64,000 nucleotides of DNA from the NCBI GenBank assembly GCA_001986395.2, contig MQVO02000001.1, positions 2,852,001 through 2,916,000 of the forward strand. The letters are read 5' to 3'. Numbering within the stretch: position 1 is the first letter of the stretch; each line of letters starts with the position of its first letter. The stretch is from Irpex lacteus. Lineage: Eukaryota; Basidiomycota; Agaricomycetes; Polyporales; Irpicaceae. A program made the translations under genes and the position numbers. Below, in pieces: positions 34,767 through 45,613 of the stretch. The notes below the pieces were generated by a model that saw only the letters and a program-made list of their open reading frames with translations, made no database searches and was not told the origin of the DNA.

Positions 34767-37440
34767 TCAAGCAGAGACAAGCTGTGCCTTCTCCCTCACC
34801 TCGCCCGTCCGCTCATGCACGCTATCGAAGAACGCCACAGCAGCCTTCGCCTTCCTCTCCGTCTCCTCCGCATTCTTAACCTCCCGTGACTTCTCTTCAA
34901 CAGCCGTACGGAACCGCTGGTTCAAATCGTACCCAGCAAGCCTCAACACCTTCCTCGTCTCCCGGCTGACCCTACCAGCGTGCAGCTCGACGAAGCTGGC
35001 CTCCTTGAGCTCGGGGTGCTCTTTCATCAACGTAGTCTTGATACGACGGCCGACGTTCCTCGGCACGGAGTTCGGGAGATCCCAAATCAGGTAGGCGGTG
35101 GCACCGAGACCGACGATAGAGATGACGGGTACGGCCCACTTGCGCACGACGTCGTTTGAGAGAACGTGCGAGACGTGGTAGATGCTTTCGACGAGGCCGC
35201 GGATACCGACGGTTTGTCCGCCAACCATCGTCAGGGCGCCCAAACCAACCGACACAGCGCTGATTGCTGTCAAGGCTGCTTCCTCCTCGCTCGACGAGTG
35301 GTGCTCACTGAAGCGTTCGATAACATGGTGATGAGCGTCGAAGATGTCGAAGAAGGTTGTTTCGAGCAAATCGGACTGGTGTGCGAGACCAATGCCGAGA
35401 CCCTGGGAGCCACCAGCTACAACAGCACTGCGACCGTGCTGCGAAGCGCGACGGCCAGTCCTCTGAGACGCGCGTGTAGAGAACATGGCCTCGGGCATGA
35501 ACACCCGTCGTGAACGCTCGACACCCTCAGGAAGGATCTTATCCTCCAGCTGAGCGATCTCTGAGACGCTCTTGGTGGTCGCGGAGCGCGCCTCCTCTTC
35601 GGCCAATTTGACGGCCAGGTCCATGCTGGCGAGCAGCGTGCGCCTGACGTCGCATGCGTAGTTCCAAAGCGAGAGGAGACCGTCGTAGCTGGGCATGCGG
35701 AGTGCGACCTTCTTCTCGTCGACACCGAGCTTGCCCTCACCGATGCGCTCCAAAGCACCGTTGAGAATCTCCTTGGTGCGCAGTCTGACGCGAGTTGCCT
35801 CGGTTTCCTCGATGGCACCGAGGGTCTCCTCGAGAGTCTCCCGGCCCTTCTTCATCTTCTCCAGCACTGGCTTCGCGCGCTCAAGTTCTGCATGAGCCCG
35901 TTCACCGTCCATCTTGGCAACGATTGAGTTGGCGCCAGCAAGGAGGTCGATGTCAGAGAGGATGTGGCATAGGTAGGTAGAGGCGGGCGCGAGCTTGGAC
36001 TTCGACCGTTTGACGAGTACGAACGAACGGAGGTCCTTCTCCAAGTTATCGAAAGATTCAGTGCAATTCTGGTGGAGCGCCGCCGACGAATCGACGAAGT
36101 GAACGAGGTCCTCAGCATCCTCGAACGTTCTCGGACTGAGTTGCTTGATCTGGTCAAGGATGAGACGACGGCACTTGGCCTTGTCGCGAATCTGGTCGTA
36201 CTTGTTGACGACAATGAACAGATAAGCCTTCTCGTTAGACGCTGTGAAGAGGAACTCCTTGGCAGAGAGGGTGAAGTGGTTTTCTGCCGAGACGACGAAT
36301 ACGACGACATCGATCTCCTCCTGACGGGCGAATACAGCTGTGGTCTTGATGCTGTCACGGTTTAATCCGGGAGCATCGATGAGCGATATGTCGACGGCAC
36401 CGTTGTTCAGCAGAGACTCAGTCGAGGGCCTGCCATCAGCGAGGTAGACCTTGAGCATCTGCTGCACGTTCTCGTTCTCAGAAACAAATTCCTCCAGAGA
36501 GGAAATCGGCGCCCGGGTGAATGTGGTTTCATCGTAGATGTCATAGGTGACGCCTTCCTTGAGAATGTGCAATTCCTCCTTGCCGTGATTTTCTGCGGCA
36601 TCATGAACCTCGCAGAACGCTGTCGTGCAGGGCTGCTGGTCGACGGGCATAATCTCCTTGCGCAGGAGCGCATTGACAAACGTAGACTTGCCCGCGTTGA
36701 GGTCTCCAGTGACCAAAACCTTGGACGACTTATCCTCGACACGCTGACGCAGCTTGTCGATGTGTGATACGGCAGCTGAGATCCGGTCATCAACCAGGTT
36801 TGCGATCGACGACCTCTCCAGTTGTGATACCAGCGATGTTGGGGATGTTGATGATCCATGCGGGCCGAGCTTCAGGTCCAGACGGAAAACGCGGAAGTCG
36901 TGCGCCTCAGAGTCAGTCACCAGGCGATCTTCCTCCTCGTCTCCAGCGGGTTCAGCGGTTTCATCTGTGATAGTCGAAAGAGTTACTGAGCGCGAGAGAC
37001 CCTTCCTGGGAGGGTTAACGACGACGTCGGTCTGGAATGTAGGGTCGTCTGCGAAGGAGAGCGACCGCCTGGCGCTTTTCCTGCGCGCAGCCTTGGTGGA
37101 CGAAGACGGCTCCTCTGAATGCTCCTCAGGCTGATGTTGGCTTAGCTGAGGATACTTGACTACCCATGACTCCTTGCTGAACTTGCGCAAGTCGCTGAGC
37201 AGAGACTTCGTGCGGTCCATTGCGTCCAGCAGACTTCATTTTCACGTAAGCGACTGTGCTCATATGAACGGCAATGAGAAGCAATCATGGAGCTCACCTA
37301 TCCCTTTGCAGAAGGAACAGTCCTTGCGCATCCTCGCTTATGCCTTGCGACTTCTCTCCATGCACGGTCGACGGTTCAAATTGAGTCTGGAGAGGAGATG
37401 GCGACGAAACAGTCCTGGCTGAGAAGTAGCTTTGAGACAT
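34767..37440 (-). CDS. FZO1: Mitofusin FZO1, dynamin-like GTPase of mitochondrial outer-membrane fusion
   Basis: 869 residues from two exons, 37298-37440 and 34767-37233, with a 64-nt intron. I place the start at 37440 (MSQSYFSARTVSS) rather than at the Met 37220, because the short first exon reads GLFLLQRDS and joins in phase to LLDAMDRTKSLLSDLRKF, a segment typical of the N-terminal heptad-repeat region. GTPase motifs: G1 GDLNAGKST (residues about 224-232), G3 DAPG (334-337), G4 NKYD (391-394). Charged coiled-coil segments follow. Two hydrophobic spans near 702-724 and 747-765 form the U-shaped outer-membrane anchor. The length fits fungal Fzo1 (855 in yeast). It tethers and fuses mitochondria by GTP hydrolysis. 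Transcribed divergently from the mitochondrial peptidase gene at 38102. Confidence 0.96.
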
Positions 37441-38101
37441 TTTGGCAGTTTACGCTGAGAAACCAGCAGCGATGGTCGATTTTCTTAGTCTTGTCAACGT
37501 TGGACTCTCGTTGGTCACTGTCGGCGTCGATGTTGAGGATAAAGAAACGTCGCACCACACTGAGGCGCGGGGAGGGGGTGTGATGAGGGGGTTCGCTCCT
37601 TTTTCGGTAATCGTTGCCGTTTTACTCCGGTTGCACGAGCGTAGACCCGGGCTCGCCGCCTCTCGACTTACCCAACTTGCGCCTTTAGATGATGGAGTTT
37701 TTGCGGCAGATGACTTCAGTGATATGGTTGCTCTCAAGTAACCTAGGTCTGAGAACGTAACATCTCATAGTGTAGCTGTGTACATATAACGAGAAATGTA
37801 AAGTGTTGTAAAGCGCAACAGTAAGCGCCGAGAACAAGGAGCTTCCATGTCCATCGTTTGTAGCTAAATTACGGCCTAATATTTCCCAAAGTCTTTTCAT
37901 GATAGCTATCCGTACGTGAGGTGTCAAGACGTGATTTTTGAGGAGCACGATTATGAGCAGTCAAGAGTAGAACTATGACCAATCAAATTGGACAATTTAC
38001 GTTATTCGAGCGGAGTTCAAATAAACTCGGGCTTTGCCGTGTCGGGTGTTCACGCAAAGTCGGCGGGCAATAATTCGTCAACGCTTTCCACAACGAGCTC
38101 A
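37441..38101. promoter_or_regulatory. Shared divergent promoter region of FZO1 and the MPP beta gene
   Basis: 661 bp separate the two start codons, which point away from each other. Both products are mitochondrial, so a shared promoter is plausible (inference from position). I cannot pick out a firm TATA box or named operator. ORFs across it (95-99 codons) overlap on both strands and are not called. Confidence 0.5.
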
Positions 38102-39689
38102 ATGGCCTCGAGGACACTTTCGACTTCGCTCTCGCGTGTGTTACGTACCGCGCGTCCACAGGTGCGCCTTTAAGCATGTACGAAACCAACACCACCATCT
38201 GACGGAAAGCTTTCAGCGGTCTGTCCGACCATGGAGGTCGTTTGCGACTGTCGCAAACAGCCCCATAACCCAACTCACTACCCTTCCCAACGGTCTTACT
38301 GTGGCAACGGAGTCGCATCCTCACGCTGAAACTGCCACCGTCGGTGTCTGGATAGATGCTGGTTCCCGGGCGGAAACCGACAAGACCAGCGGAACCGCAC
38401 ACTTCCTTGAACATATGGCTTTCAAGGGCACCAACAAGCGTAGCCAGCACGCTTTGGAGCTCGAGGTTGAGAACCTTGGTGCTCACCTCAACGCTTACAC
38501 CTCCCGCGAGCAGACTGTCTACTACGCGAAGAGCTTCCGAAAAGACGTCCCTCAAGCCGTTGACATCATCAGCGACATTCTCCAGAACTCGAAGCTGGAC
38601 AAGTCTGCTATCGAGCGGGAGCGTGACGTTATCCTTCGCGAGCAGCAGGAGGTTGACAAGCAGCTGGAGGAGGTTGTCTTCGATCATTTGCACGCAGTTG
38701 CTTTCCAGCGTAAGTAATGCGGACTTCCGCTTCAATGCGTCTCTAAACCCCTTTACAGGTCAAGCTCTTGGTCGCACCATCCTCGGTCCTAAGGAGAACA
38801 TCCTCTCCATCAACCGTGACGACCTCGACTCGTATATCAAGACCAACTACACTGCTGACCGTATGGTTCTCGTCGGTGCCGGAGGTGTTGACCACGCTGA
38901 GCTCGTCAAGCTCGCCGAGAAGCACTTCTCTAACCTCCCCGTTTCCTCTAACCCCATCCCCCTCGGCCGTCTAGCCCACCCGAAGACCAACTTCGTTGGT
39001 TCCGAAGTCCGTATTCGTGACGACAACCTCCCCGCCGCCCACATCGCTATCGCCTTCGAGGGTGCGGGCTGGAGCTCTCCTGACTACTTCCCTCTTCTCG
39101 TGATGCAGTCCATCATCGGCAACTGGGACAGGTCTCTCGGCGCTGCCTCGCTGACATCCTCCCGCCTCTCCCACATCGTATCCTCCAACAACCTCGCCAA
39201 CAGCTTCCTCTCATTCTCTACATCCTACTCTGACACCGGTCTCTGGGGTATCTACCTCGTCTCAGAGAACCTGATCAACCTCGACGATTTGGCTCACTTC
39301 ACACTCAAGGAGTGGACCCGTTTGTCGATTGGTCCCACTGAAGTTGAGGTCGAGCGTGCCAAGAGCCAGCTGAAGGCCAGCCTTCTGCTCAGTCTGGACG
39401 GTACGACTGCTATCGCCGAGGATATCGGCAGACAGCTCGTCACCAGCGGTCGCCGCTTGACTCCTCAGCAGATCGAGAACGCTGTTGACGCCGTCAGCGT
39501 TGATGACATCAAGCGTACTGCTCAGAAGTACCTCTGGGATCAGGACGTAAGTGTTCCATTGACTAAATGCACATCGCTTTCACGTACTGAGTCAAACTTA
39601 CATAGTTCTCTCTTGCCGCCGTTGGTCCTATCGATGGTCTTCTTGACTACAACCGTCTGCGCGCAGACACGTCATCATTGCTCTACTAG
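38102..39689 (+). CDS. MAS1: Mitochondrial processing peptidase, beta (catalytic) subunit
   Basis: 474 residues from four exons: 38102-38161, 38217-38709, 38759-39546 and 39606-39689, phases consistent. The N terminus [20 protein letters not shown], followed by RSVRPWRSF, is an Arg/Ser-rich presequence without acids, typical of a matrix-targeting signal. The inverse zinc-binding motif HFLEH (His82, Glu85, His86) is intact, followed by MAFKGT. The distal glutamate region [15 protein letters not shown] is present. The C-terminal M16 half ([38 protein letters not shown]) is complete. Together with the alpha subunit it removes targeting presequences from imported proteins in the matrix. Length and motifs match the M16B family. 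Codon use is well biased toward C-ending codons, as expected for a strongly expressed gene. Confidence 0.97.
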
Positions 39690-40163
39690 AGGTATGATGC
39701 TGTTGTCGTTATCTGCGAGGGGTGTGGCTCATATGTTAGAATCAGGGACACGCATTATATACAAAACCTCCTGTTGCGTAGACATTAATGGAGTTGTTTT
39801 CATAATTTATTAAACGTCTTGCAAGACTACGACGTGGTTACGAGATGCCTTATGCTTAGGGGCGGAGGCTCATTGGCCTTCAAGGTACGGTGAGTCCTTG
39901 ATGTTTGTCCTTTCCATTATTGTATCGATATGCTTCATCACACGCGAAATACGAGAAGTATGTTATCAAGCTCAGCCACCTGCCTAACTTTAGAGAAACA
40001 CCACGTCCGGCCTATGCCGCTGTGCATCAAGAAGAGCGGTAAACGTGACTCACAGGTATATATACCACACTTGGTACGTACATCCTTTCACCGCGGACCC
40101 CCTGCACCATCTAACCGTCACATTATCTCCCGCAACCAACAGTACTGAGGCACTCCAGGCTTC
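39690..40163. other. Intergenic, nothing recognised
   Basis: 474 bp: the 3' flank of the peptidase gene and the promoter of the next F-box gene. No ORF or repeat worth calling. Confidence 0.55.
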
Positions 40164-41162
40164 ATGGACCGTTGTCCCGCCGAAATACTCCTCAGAATAT
40201 TCACGCTCGCATGCACGGATGGTGGACGCATCGGCTGCGCACTCTCCCTCGTCTCTCACGCCATGCGAACGGCATCTGAGCCTGTACGATTCCACACAGT
40301 CGCGTTACACTCCGTTCCTCATATGCGCCATTTCGAGAGGCTGCTTGGTGACGAGTACGAGCTGCACCCGCCTACTGTCCGCCACTTGTTCCTATTCGAC
40401 GGTGGATACGAGGCACGGTATCATTGGGGAGAGGACCTGCTAGATGTGGTCATATCTATCATGTCGGCAGTGGCACCCTCTCTCGTTAGTCTCGCTGGTG
40501 ATGTGCGGGGCATCGGCGCCACATACACATCTGTGTTACCCCCTGGAGTTCATTTTGCGCGACTGCGAGATCTCAGCTTAAGTGTTGTTAGCTCTACGTA
40601 CCCCTTCTTTCCCAGAAGCGTCGACCTTCCTTCGTTACCGAATTTGCATCGGCTGCACATGTCGGAAAGCAGGTGTCTGCCGACGAAGACTGAGGACCTC
40701 ATCAGTGCATTTACGGCGGTGGCACCCAAACTGTCGAAGATACGATTGTCGGAACTGCTTAGTGGATCGGATCTTCCTCGTATGCTTGACGTTGCCCTCA
40801 AACGAAATTGTGGAGACTTCGGGCACAAAACGGCACAAAATTGGACAGACGATGAAGGTTTAGAGGTCAAGCTTCCACAACACTTGGACAAGCTTTTCAT
40901 GCAGCCTGTGGGCATCGCCGAGGGGATTTGGGGCATCGTAGGTATACTCAGGTATAACGCCATGATTACCCGCCTATCGAAATTCGCTGCAGAGCACAAG
41001 AAGGTGGTAGTACTGTTACCTGCGTGTAACTATTGGTACAGTGACTGTTTGAGGGATTGGCTGGAGGTGATTGCTGATGGAGAGTATGGAGATGGATGTT
41101 GGAGGGTGCCACCACAGCAGACGACTTCTACTGTGCTGTCTGAGCAAGAGGAGGACGAGTAG
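40164..41162 (+). CDS. Single-exon F-box protein, MDRCP subgroup, copy 2
   Basis: 332 residues, intronless, ATG at 40164. N-terminal F-box MDRCPAEILLRIFTLACTDG with CALSLVSHAMRTAS, then a body of repeated leucine-rich-like blocks: RHLFLFDGG, APSLVSLAGDVRGI, LPNLHRLHMSE, APKLSKIRLSEL, LPQHLDKLFMQ. It ends with CLRDWLEVIADG-x4-GDGCWRVP and an acidic tail (EQEEDE). This tail is shared with copy 3 and with the MDTIPP genes further right, so the two subgroups belong to one family. Probable SCF adaptor; substrate unknown. Confidence 0.78.
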   Translation: MDRCPAEILLRIFTLACTDGGRIGCALSLVSHAMRTASEPVRFHTVALHSVPHMRHFERLLGDEYELHPPTVRHLFLFDGGYEARYHWGEDLLDVVISIMSAVAPSLVSLAGDVRGIGATYTSVLPPGVHFARLRDLSLSVVSSTYPFFPRSVDLPSLPNLHRLHMSESRCLPTKTEDLISAFTAVAPKLSKIRLSELLSGSDLPRMLDVALKRNCGDFGHKTAQNWTDDEGLEVKLPQHLDKLFMQPVGIAEGIWGIVGILRYNAMITRLSKFAAEHKKVVVLLPACNYWYSDCLRDWLEVIADGEYGDGCWRVPPQQTTSTVLSEQEEDE

Positions 41163-42189
41163 GACGAGTATAAGCAACGTGGTATGTATGTCAAGCCATC
41201 TGGACTGTTCGATTGAAGAGACTGATCATAGATACCTGCGAGCATCCGTATCACTGCAATTGGATGCACGAGATTGACTCGGATATACTGCTTTAGATGT
41301 ACGTGTACAAAACCACTGAAACTTGTCCAATTGCCCCTTTGCACGGTGCTCGCAGTAAAAATTGTATATACGTGCCGGTCTCATCTATGGCCAAGGATAT
41401 ACGCAGATATAATGATCTCAAGTGTCTGCCCATCTCTGCGACGAACTCCTGACTGCTTAGAGAATTAGTGGAATGTGATTGGTGGGGGTGATGGCGGTTG
41501 GAGGAAGCCCCCAAGGAAGACTAATTTCACCGTTCTGCATGAGGAAATGATAAAAGAGAAGAAGCGGAATGGTGCATCTGATCAGCCACTGACCAAAATT
41601 GTAGTCTCCCTAAGGCAGAGGAGAAACGTTCAACTTTCGCTGGCTCAGGATCTTAGTTAGATCTAGGTTCTGGATTGACATAGATAGATGCGATTTGGAG
41701 CACCCGTATAACTGCAGATAAACGCAGGATATGGTGAGGCAAGTATACTACATCATGATTGCTTAATCAAAGCCTTGTACGAACTTCTACCCTTCGCTCG
41801 CAGCCGATAATGTATTTAGAAGACTTTCAGGCGTCGTCAAGTTCCCGCGTATCATGCCTCTGCAGCATGAATCTGCAGAGCGTACACTTGCGCGAGCTCG
41901 GTATAAATACATACATAACGCGCTCCATCGAACTACGCTGACACACAGTGGACGACTGGCTCCATGATTGCCTATTTGGGCAGGTCACAACTCCACCGCT
42001 TCATCTCGACGACTTCTCGATAGATCGGCTGATCAATTTACATCACGAGTACTACAGTATACAGAATACATTAGACATATTTTGCCCTTGCGTCACTGGC
42101 ATGAATCAAAGTGACTCCAACGTATCATAGGTACAATCCAACCCGTTACTTCGTAGTTCTACACATTCGACTTTAGTTGGTCCGTTACT
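41163..42189. other. Intergenic stretch, nothing recognised
   Basis: About 1 kb between an F-box gene (3' end) and the Vip1-like gene (3' end), a convergent arrangement that needs no promoter. Only ORFs of 60-73 codons without motifs are seen. Confidence 0.5.
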
Positions 42190-43117
42190 TTACAATGCAG
42201 TCGGAGCTTCGGTCGTCTTGGCGCCCGTCTCGTCTGCACCAAGAGGCTTCTCCGTGGTGTGAACTGCGGGGTCGACGGGGGGAGCAACAGTGCCCGTGCC
42301 GGTGGACACAGGCGTGTCGGTGGGATGCTGTGCAGCGATGCGACGAGCTTCTTCGTGGATGTCGAGGACTTGCTTGGAGGTGCTCGTATAGAACGACAGC
42401 ACCTTCTGGCCAAAGGGAGACGAAAGAGCGCGAGAGTAATACTATATCAAAAGGCCACAATTAGCACAATCATTACTTTGACATATATCAGATCAGATTA
42501 GGAAACGTACATCACCAGCTTTCGAGGTGATCCCTTTCTGCTCATCGATAGACTTGGCCTGTGCATGTGCCTGGCCGACCTTCTCCGCGACCAATCCAGA
42601 GATCGTCTTCTCCGGACCAAGTGCCTTCTGGCCCAGAGTCGAGTCCAGACTGTGGAGGTAGTCGAGGAAACGCTGGCTGATGCCCCGCTGCTTGTCCAGC
42701 TCGATGGCACGCTGAAGGACCTGGTCGGAGAGCTTGTAGCCTTTGGCGAGGTACTCAGCAGCGATGCCCGCGCGAGGCTTGTCGGTCTGATCGATGGGCT
42801 TCTCGTGAATTGATTCGTGCGTTTCTTGGTCGTGGTGTTCGGTTGGGGATGTCACGGAGAGTGTCTCTCCATCGAGAGTACCGCCGTTGAGCATGAGGGC
42901 GGTCTTCGCCGCCGAGGGCTTCTCGAAGTGAATGGTAGCGGTGCGAGATGATTCATTGAAGTCGACTGAGGTGATTTTACCGCAGAAGCTGCATGATTAA
43001 GCTGTCAGCTAAGCTCAGAAACTGATAACGGAGAGGTACGAACGTAAAGAAGTCTTGGAGATGCTGCTGTGTGGTGGCAGGAGCGATGCCTGCAACGTGA
43101 ACGTCGTACGTAGACAT
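42190..43117 (-). CDS. Vip1-like RNA-recognition-motif protein
   Basis: 267 residues from three exons, 43044-43117, 42511-42988 and 42190-42441, phases consistent (the first donor is GTTCGT). The N terminus MSTYDVHVAGIAPATTQQHL, then DFFTFCGKITSVDF and TATIHFEKPSAAKTALML, forms one RRM: RNP2-like VHVAGI and RNP1-like TATIHF. The middle is alpha-helical (GIAAEYLAKGYKLSDQVLQRAIELDKQ...). The C-terminal exon has GQKVLSFYTSTSKQVLDIHEEARRIAAQH and a low-complexity Pro/Thr tail. This order matches fungal Vip1-type proteins, cytosolic RRM proteins of poorly known function. RNA binding is inferred from the fold only. Confidence 0.85.
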
Positions 43118-43482
43118 GGTGAGGGATATTGGGTAAAGGGATGGTGGTGGTAGGGAAGAGAGATAGGTGGCCGGTTGCGCGAGACTAAATATGTTTTGGC
43201 AATAAATTCGAGATTGCATTCAGCCTGGAGCACAGAGGAGCTAGGCGCGTGACGTCACACATGTACACAGCCACTCACATGTGTTTTCAGTTACTTATCG
43301 CCCGAATACAAACTCACATTTCGGACATAAGCACCGTCTCTTGACTTTGTCACGGTATGTTGTAGAGCCCATTATCGTGACTGGAATAGACTGGAGCTAT
43401 ATTCATTTCTTTACTTACAGTGTGAAGCCATTCAAGTCATACCAATCGCATATCACCTCGCGATCAGTCCTTATCAGACGGC
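43118..43482. promoter_or_regulatory. Divergent promoter region between the Vip1-like gene and an F-box gene
   Basis: 365 bp between two start codons that point apart, so it must contain both promoters unless one lies in a neighbour. Pyrimidine-rich sequence precedes the Vip1-like ATG (in its orientation). No named element identified. Confidence 0.5.
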
Positions 43483-44508
43483 ATGGATCGTTGTCCAGCA
43501 GAACTGCATCTGAAGATATTCTTGTTTGCCTGTACCGATGGCGGACGCACTGGCTGCGCGCTGTCGCTGGTCTCTCGCCATATCCATGCCACTTCGGCTC
43601 CCGCGAGATTCCACACAGTTGCATTGCATGGCGTTCCGCGGATGCGTTCATTTCTCAGCATGCTCGAAGCGAAAACCCCTAGGATTATGGTCAGCCATCT
43701 GCTCCTATACGACAATGGGTATGAAGGACGAAGGGATCTCGGGGAGAACCCCTTGGCTGTCGTTGTATCCATAATGTCTAACGTTGCACCCTCCCTGGTC
43801 ACACTTGCAGGAAGCGTGCGATTCATCACGCACGAACACGGCTTTTCTTCCGTCATCCCGAGAGTTGATTGTTTCCCGCTTCTGCGAGACCTGAGCTTGA
43901 GGGGCACCCCTGGCAGGGGGCAAACCGCCGGTTATGTAGAGGAAGCTATGGCTAACTTACCTCACTTTCCGAGCCTCCGTCGGTTGCACCTTTGGGGCGG
44001 TCTCGCTCGAGAGGACGTCGTGCATTTTATTCGTGCTCTTATTACAAAATGCGCACCAAGACTGACAGACATACGGTTGTCAGATGCGGGACAATGGACT
44101 CAGATACCCTACATACTCGAAACCGGTTTGAGAGTAGGCACAGAGAACCCACATCCTTGGTTTGGTAGGACAGAAGGCGAGAATCCGGTATTCCAGATAC
44201 CAGCGGGCGTCGAACAACTCATCCTTCAGACCGCCTCCTCAATTGGTGGATTCATTGGTATGATGCACGAGATGCTACAGGTAGACTTATTGAAGTTGGC
44301 GGAGGAACAAGAGAAGGTAATCGTGGCACCCAACTATCATTACGAAATCACGGACTGCATAACGGATTGGTACGATGTAATCACCGGAGGAGATGGCTGT
44401 TGGAGATTACCAGCGATCCTGGAAAATGTTCCTGCGCAAGAAGGGCTGGAAATGTTTGATGCGCATATGACCCAACGCCGGAGAAGAAGAAGAAGGTCGG
44501 ACCAGTGA
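43483..44508 (+). CDS. Single-exon F-box protein, MDRCP subgroup, copy 3
   Basis: 341 residues, intronless. F-box: MDRCPAELHLKIFLFACTDG with CALSLVSRHIHATS. The body follows the family order: SHLLLYDNG, APSLVTLAGSVRFI, FPSLRRLHLWG, APRLTDIRLSDA, IPAGVEQLILQ, then DCITDWYDVITGGDGCWRLP. It ends with a basic tail (MTQRRRRRRRSDQ) that the other copies lack, possibly a nuclear localisation signal. The haplotype of basic tail versus acidic tail (copy 2) shows fast divergence at the C terminus. Confidence 0.78.
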   Translation: MDRCPAELHLKIFLFACTDGGRTGCALSLVSRHIHATSAPARFHTVALHGVPRMRSFLSMLEAKTPRIMVSHLLLYDNGYEGRRDLGENPLAVVVSIMSNVAPSLVTLAGSVRFITHEHGFSSVIPRVDCFPLLRDLSLRGTPGRGQTAGYVEEAMANLPHFPSLRRLHLWGGLAREDVVHFIRALITKCAPRLTDIRLSDAGQWTQIPYILETGLRVGTENPHPWFGRTEGENPVFQIPAGVEQLILQTASSIGGFIGMMHEMLQVDLLKLAEEQEKVIVAPNYHYEITDCITDWYDVITGGDGCWRLPAILENVPAQEGLEMFDAHMTQRRRRRRRSDQ

Positions 44509-44728
44509 CTATCATGCTAATTACCGTTCAATTAGTGAGTTCAAAGCAGCAACTTGAACGAACTCATCCAGCAAACTTACGGAAGTCTACAGCATATCAC
44601 CCAGTGTGCCTCAGCATCGAGCAGCGTCAATCATATTCCTCGCTGCCGCTATGCCTTCCTTGTATCTATTCACCAGCGGAGAATGTGAGTCAAAGAGAGC
44701 TTCAATGAATACCTGCGCACCATAGCAC

Positions 44729-45613
44729 TCACGTTCCATGCCACATGTTCTCTTTCTCCTCGTAATGAATCATTTTCTTCACATGCGACGGGACCTGCAT
44801 GTTTTGCTCTTTGATATCCTGATCGAGGCAACCTTGCGGTCCAATACACCAGATCTTCTTGATGTGAGACCGCTTCAGCAGGTCGTGGAAGTCGCGATCG
44901 TTAAGCCAAAAGAGCAGCGTCCACCTGTCTGCCGCAATTTCGGACAACGTGGAGATCCGTGGAAGGCATCGGGATAACATCGATGTAATGACCAGCGGCT
45001 CGAGCATCTTGCTAATAAAAGTGACCTTTCTCTGAAAGAAGGGTGTGAGTAGCTTGACGGTGGTCTGTTGAATTCTTCGACTTACAAGCGACGTCCACTT
45101 AGTCTGCATTGCCCCAAATATCTTGGTGACGTTTCCCATTGACTTCTGGTTATCATTGCAGTTACGCATCTGGTATAACCATACCTCTGTCGGATTTAGC
45201 AGAGCTAACGCCTTCGACAGGCCCGCATTCGAGTCCCTCGAAGCGATCTTGGCCTGCAGACCCAATACGCGCACGTTTGGCGCCATCTTCGCTACGGTGT
45301 GCAGATGCTGCGCGTATGCTCCGTTTACGCAGAGGTTTCGAATGAAGCGTCCATAGTCTGGGTTATTTTCTAGCGTCTCGGCCAGTCTCTGCATCGCCCA
45401 ATCCGACTTGATCTCGATACTCTCGTAGAGATACGGCGTCGCGATTCGATGCCATCGTTTGCACACGCGAACCACGTTACGAGGTCGCTCGAGGTTGAAT
45501 GGATCGTAGCACGGAGCAGCTTCTCGAACTCGCGCGAATCCGTCAATGACAGCTAGGTGGAACGCGATGCTGAATATTTCGCAGAGAGTCTCGTCGGCGA
45601 GCTTGGAGGCCAT
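44729..45613 (-). CDS. F-box-like protein, MASKLADETL type
   Basis: Start at 45613 (MASKLADETLCEIFSIAF). An in-frame Met 14 codons upstream (45655) is less likely, since a TATATAG element (minus strand, about 45662-45668) would then sit only about 10 bp before it. F-box: LADETLCEIFSIAF with VVRVCKRWHRIATPYLYESIEI. The body continues MAPNVRVLGLQAKI and LSKALALLNPTEVWLY. After an intron of about 54 nt (starting GTAAGT after TKWTSL) it reads KVTFISKMLEPLVITSMLSRCLPRISTL, DRWTLLFWLNDRDFHDLL and IKKIWCIG, ending at 44729. A paralogue of the decayed gene at 31912-32849. Function beyond possible Skp1 binding is unknown. Confidence 0.7.
   Translation of the reverse strand: MASKLADETLCEIFSIAFHLAVIDGFARVREAAPCYDPFNLERPRNVVRVCKRWHRIATPYLYESIEIKSDWAMQRLAETLENNPDYGRFIRNLCVNGAYAQHLHTVAKMAPNVRVLGLQAKIASRDSNAGLSKALALLNPTEVWLYQMRNCNDNQKSMGNVTKIFGAMQTKWTSLVSRRIQQTTVKLLTPFFQRKVTFISKMLEPLVITSMLSRCLPRISTLSEIAADRWTLLFWLNDRDFHDLLKRSHIKKIWCIGPQGCLDQDIKEQNMQVPSHVKKMIHYEEKENMWHGT

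Noticed and set aside
35417..36859. Minus- and plus-strand ORFs of 100-170 codons inside FZO1
   Set aside because: Shadow frames of the long FZO1 exon; Arg/Ser-rich translation without motifs.
38102..39689. Possible mating-type A flank, because a mitochondrial peptidase gene is present
   Set aside because: The gene that flanks the A mating locus in many mushrooms is mitochondrial intermediate peptidase (MIP). This one is MPP beta (HFLEH, M16), and no homeodomain genes are seen.
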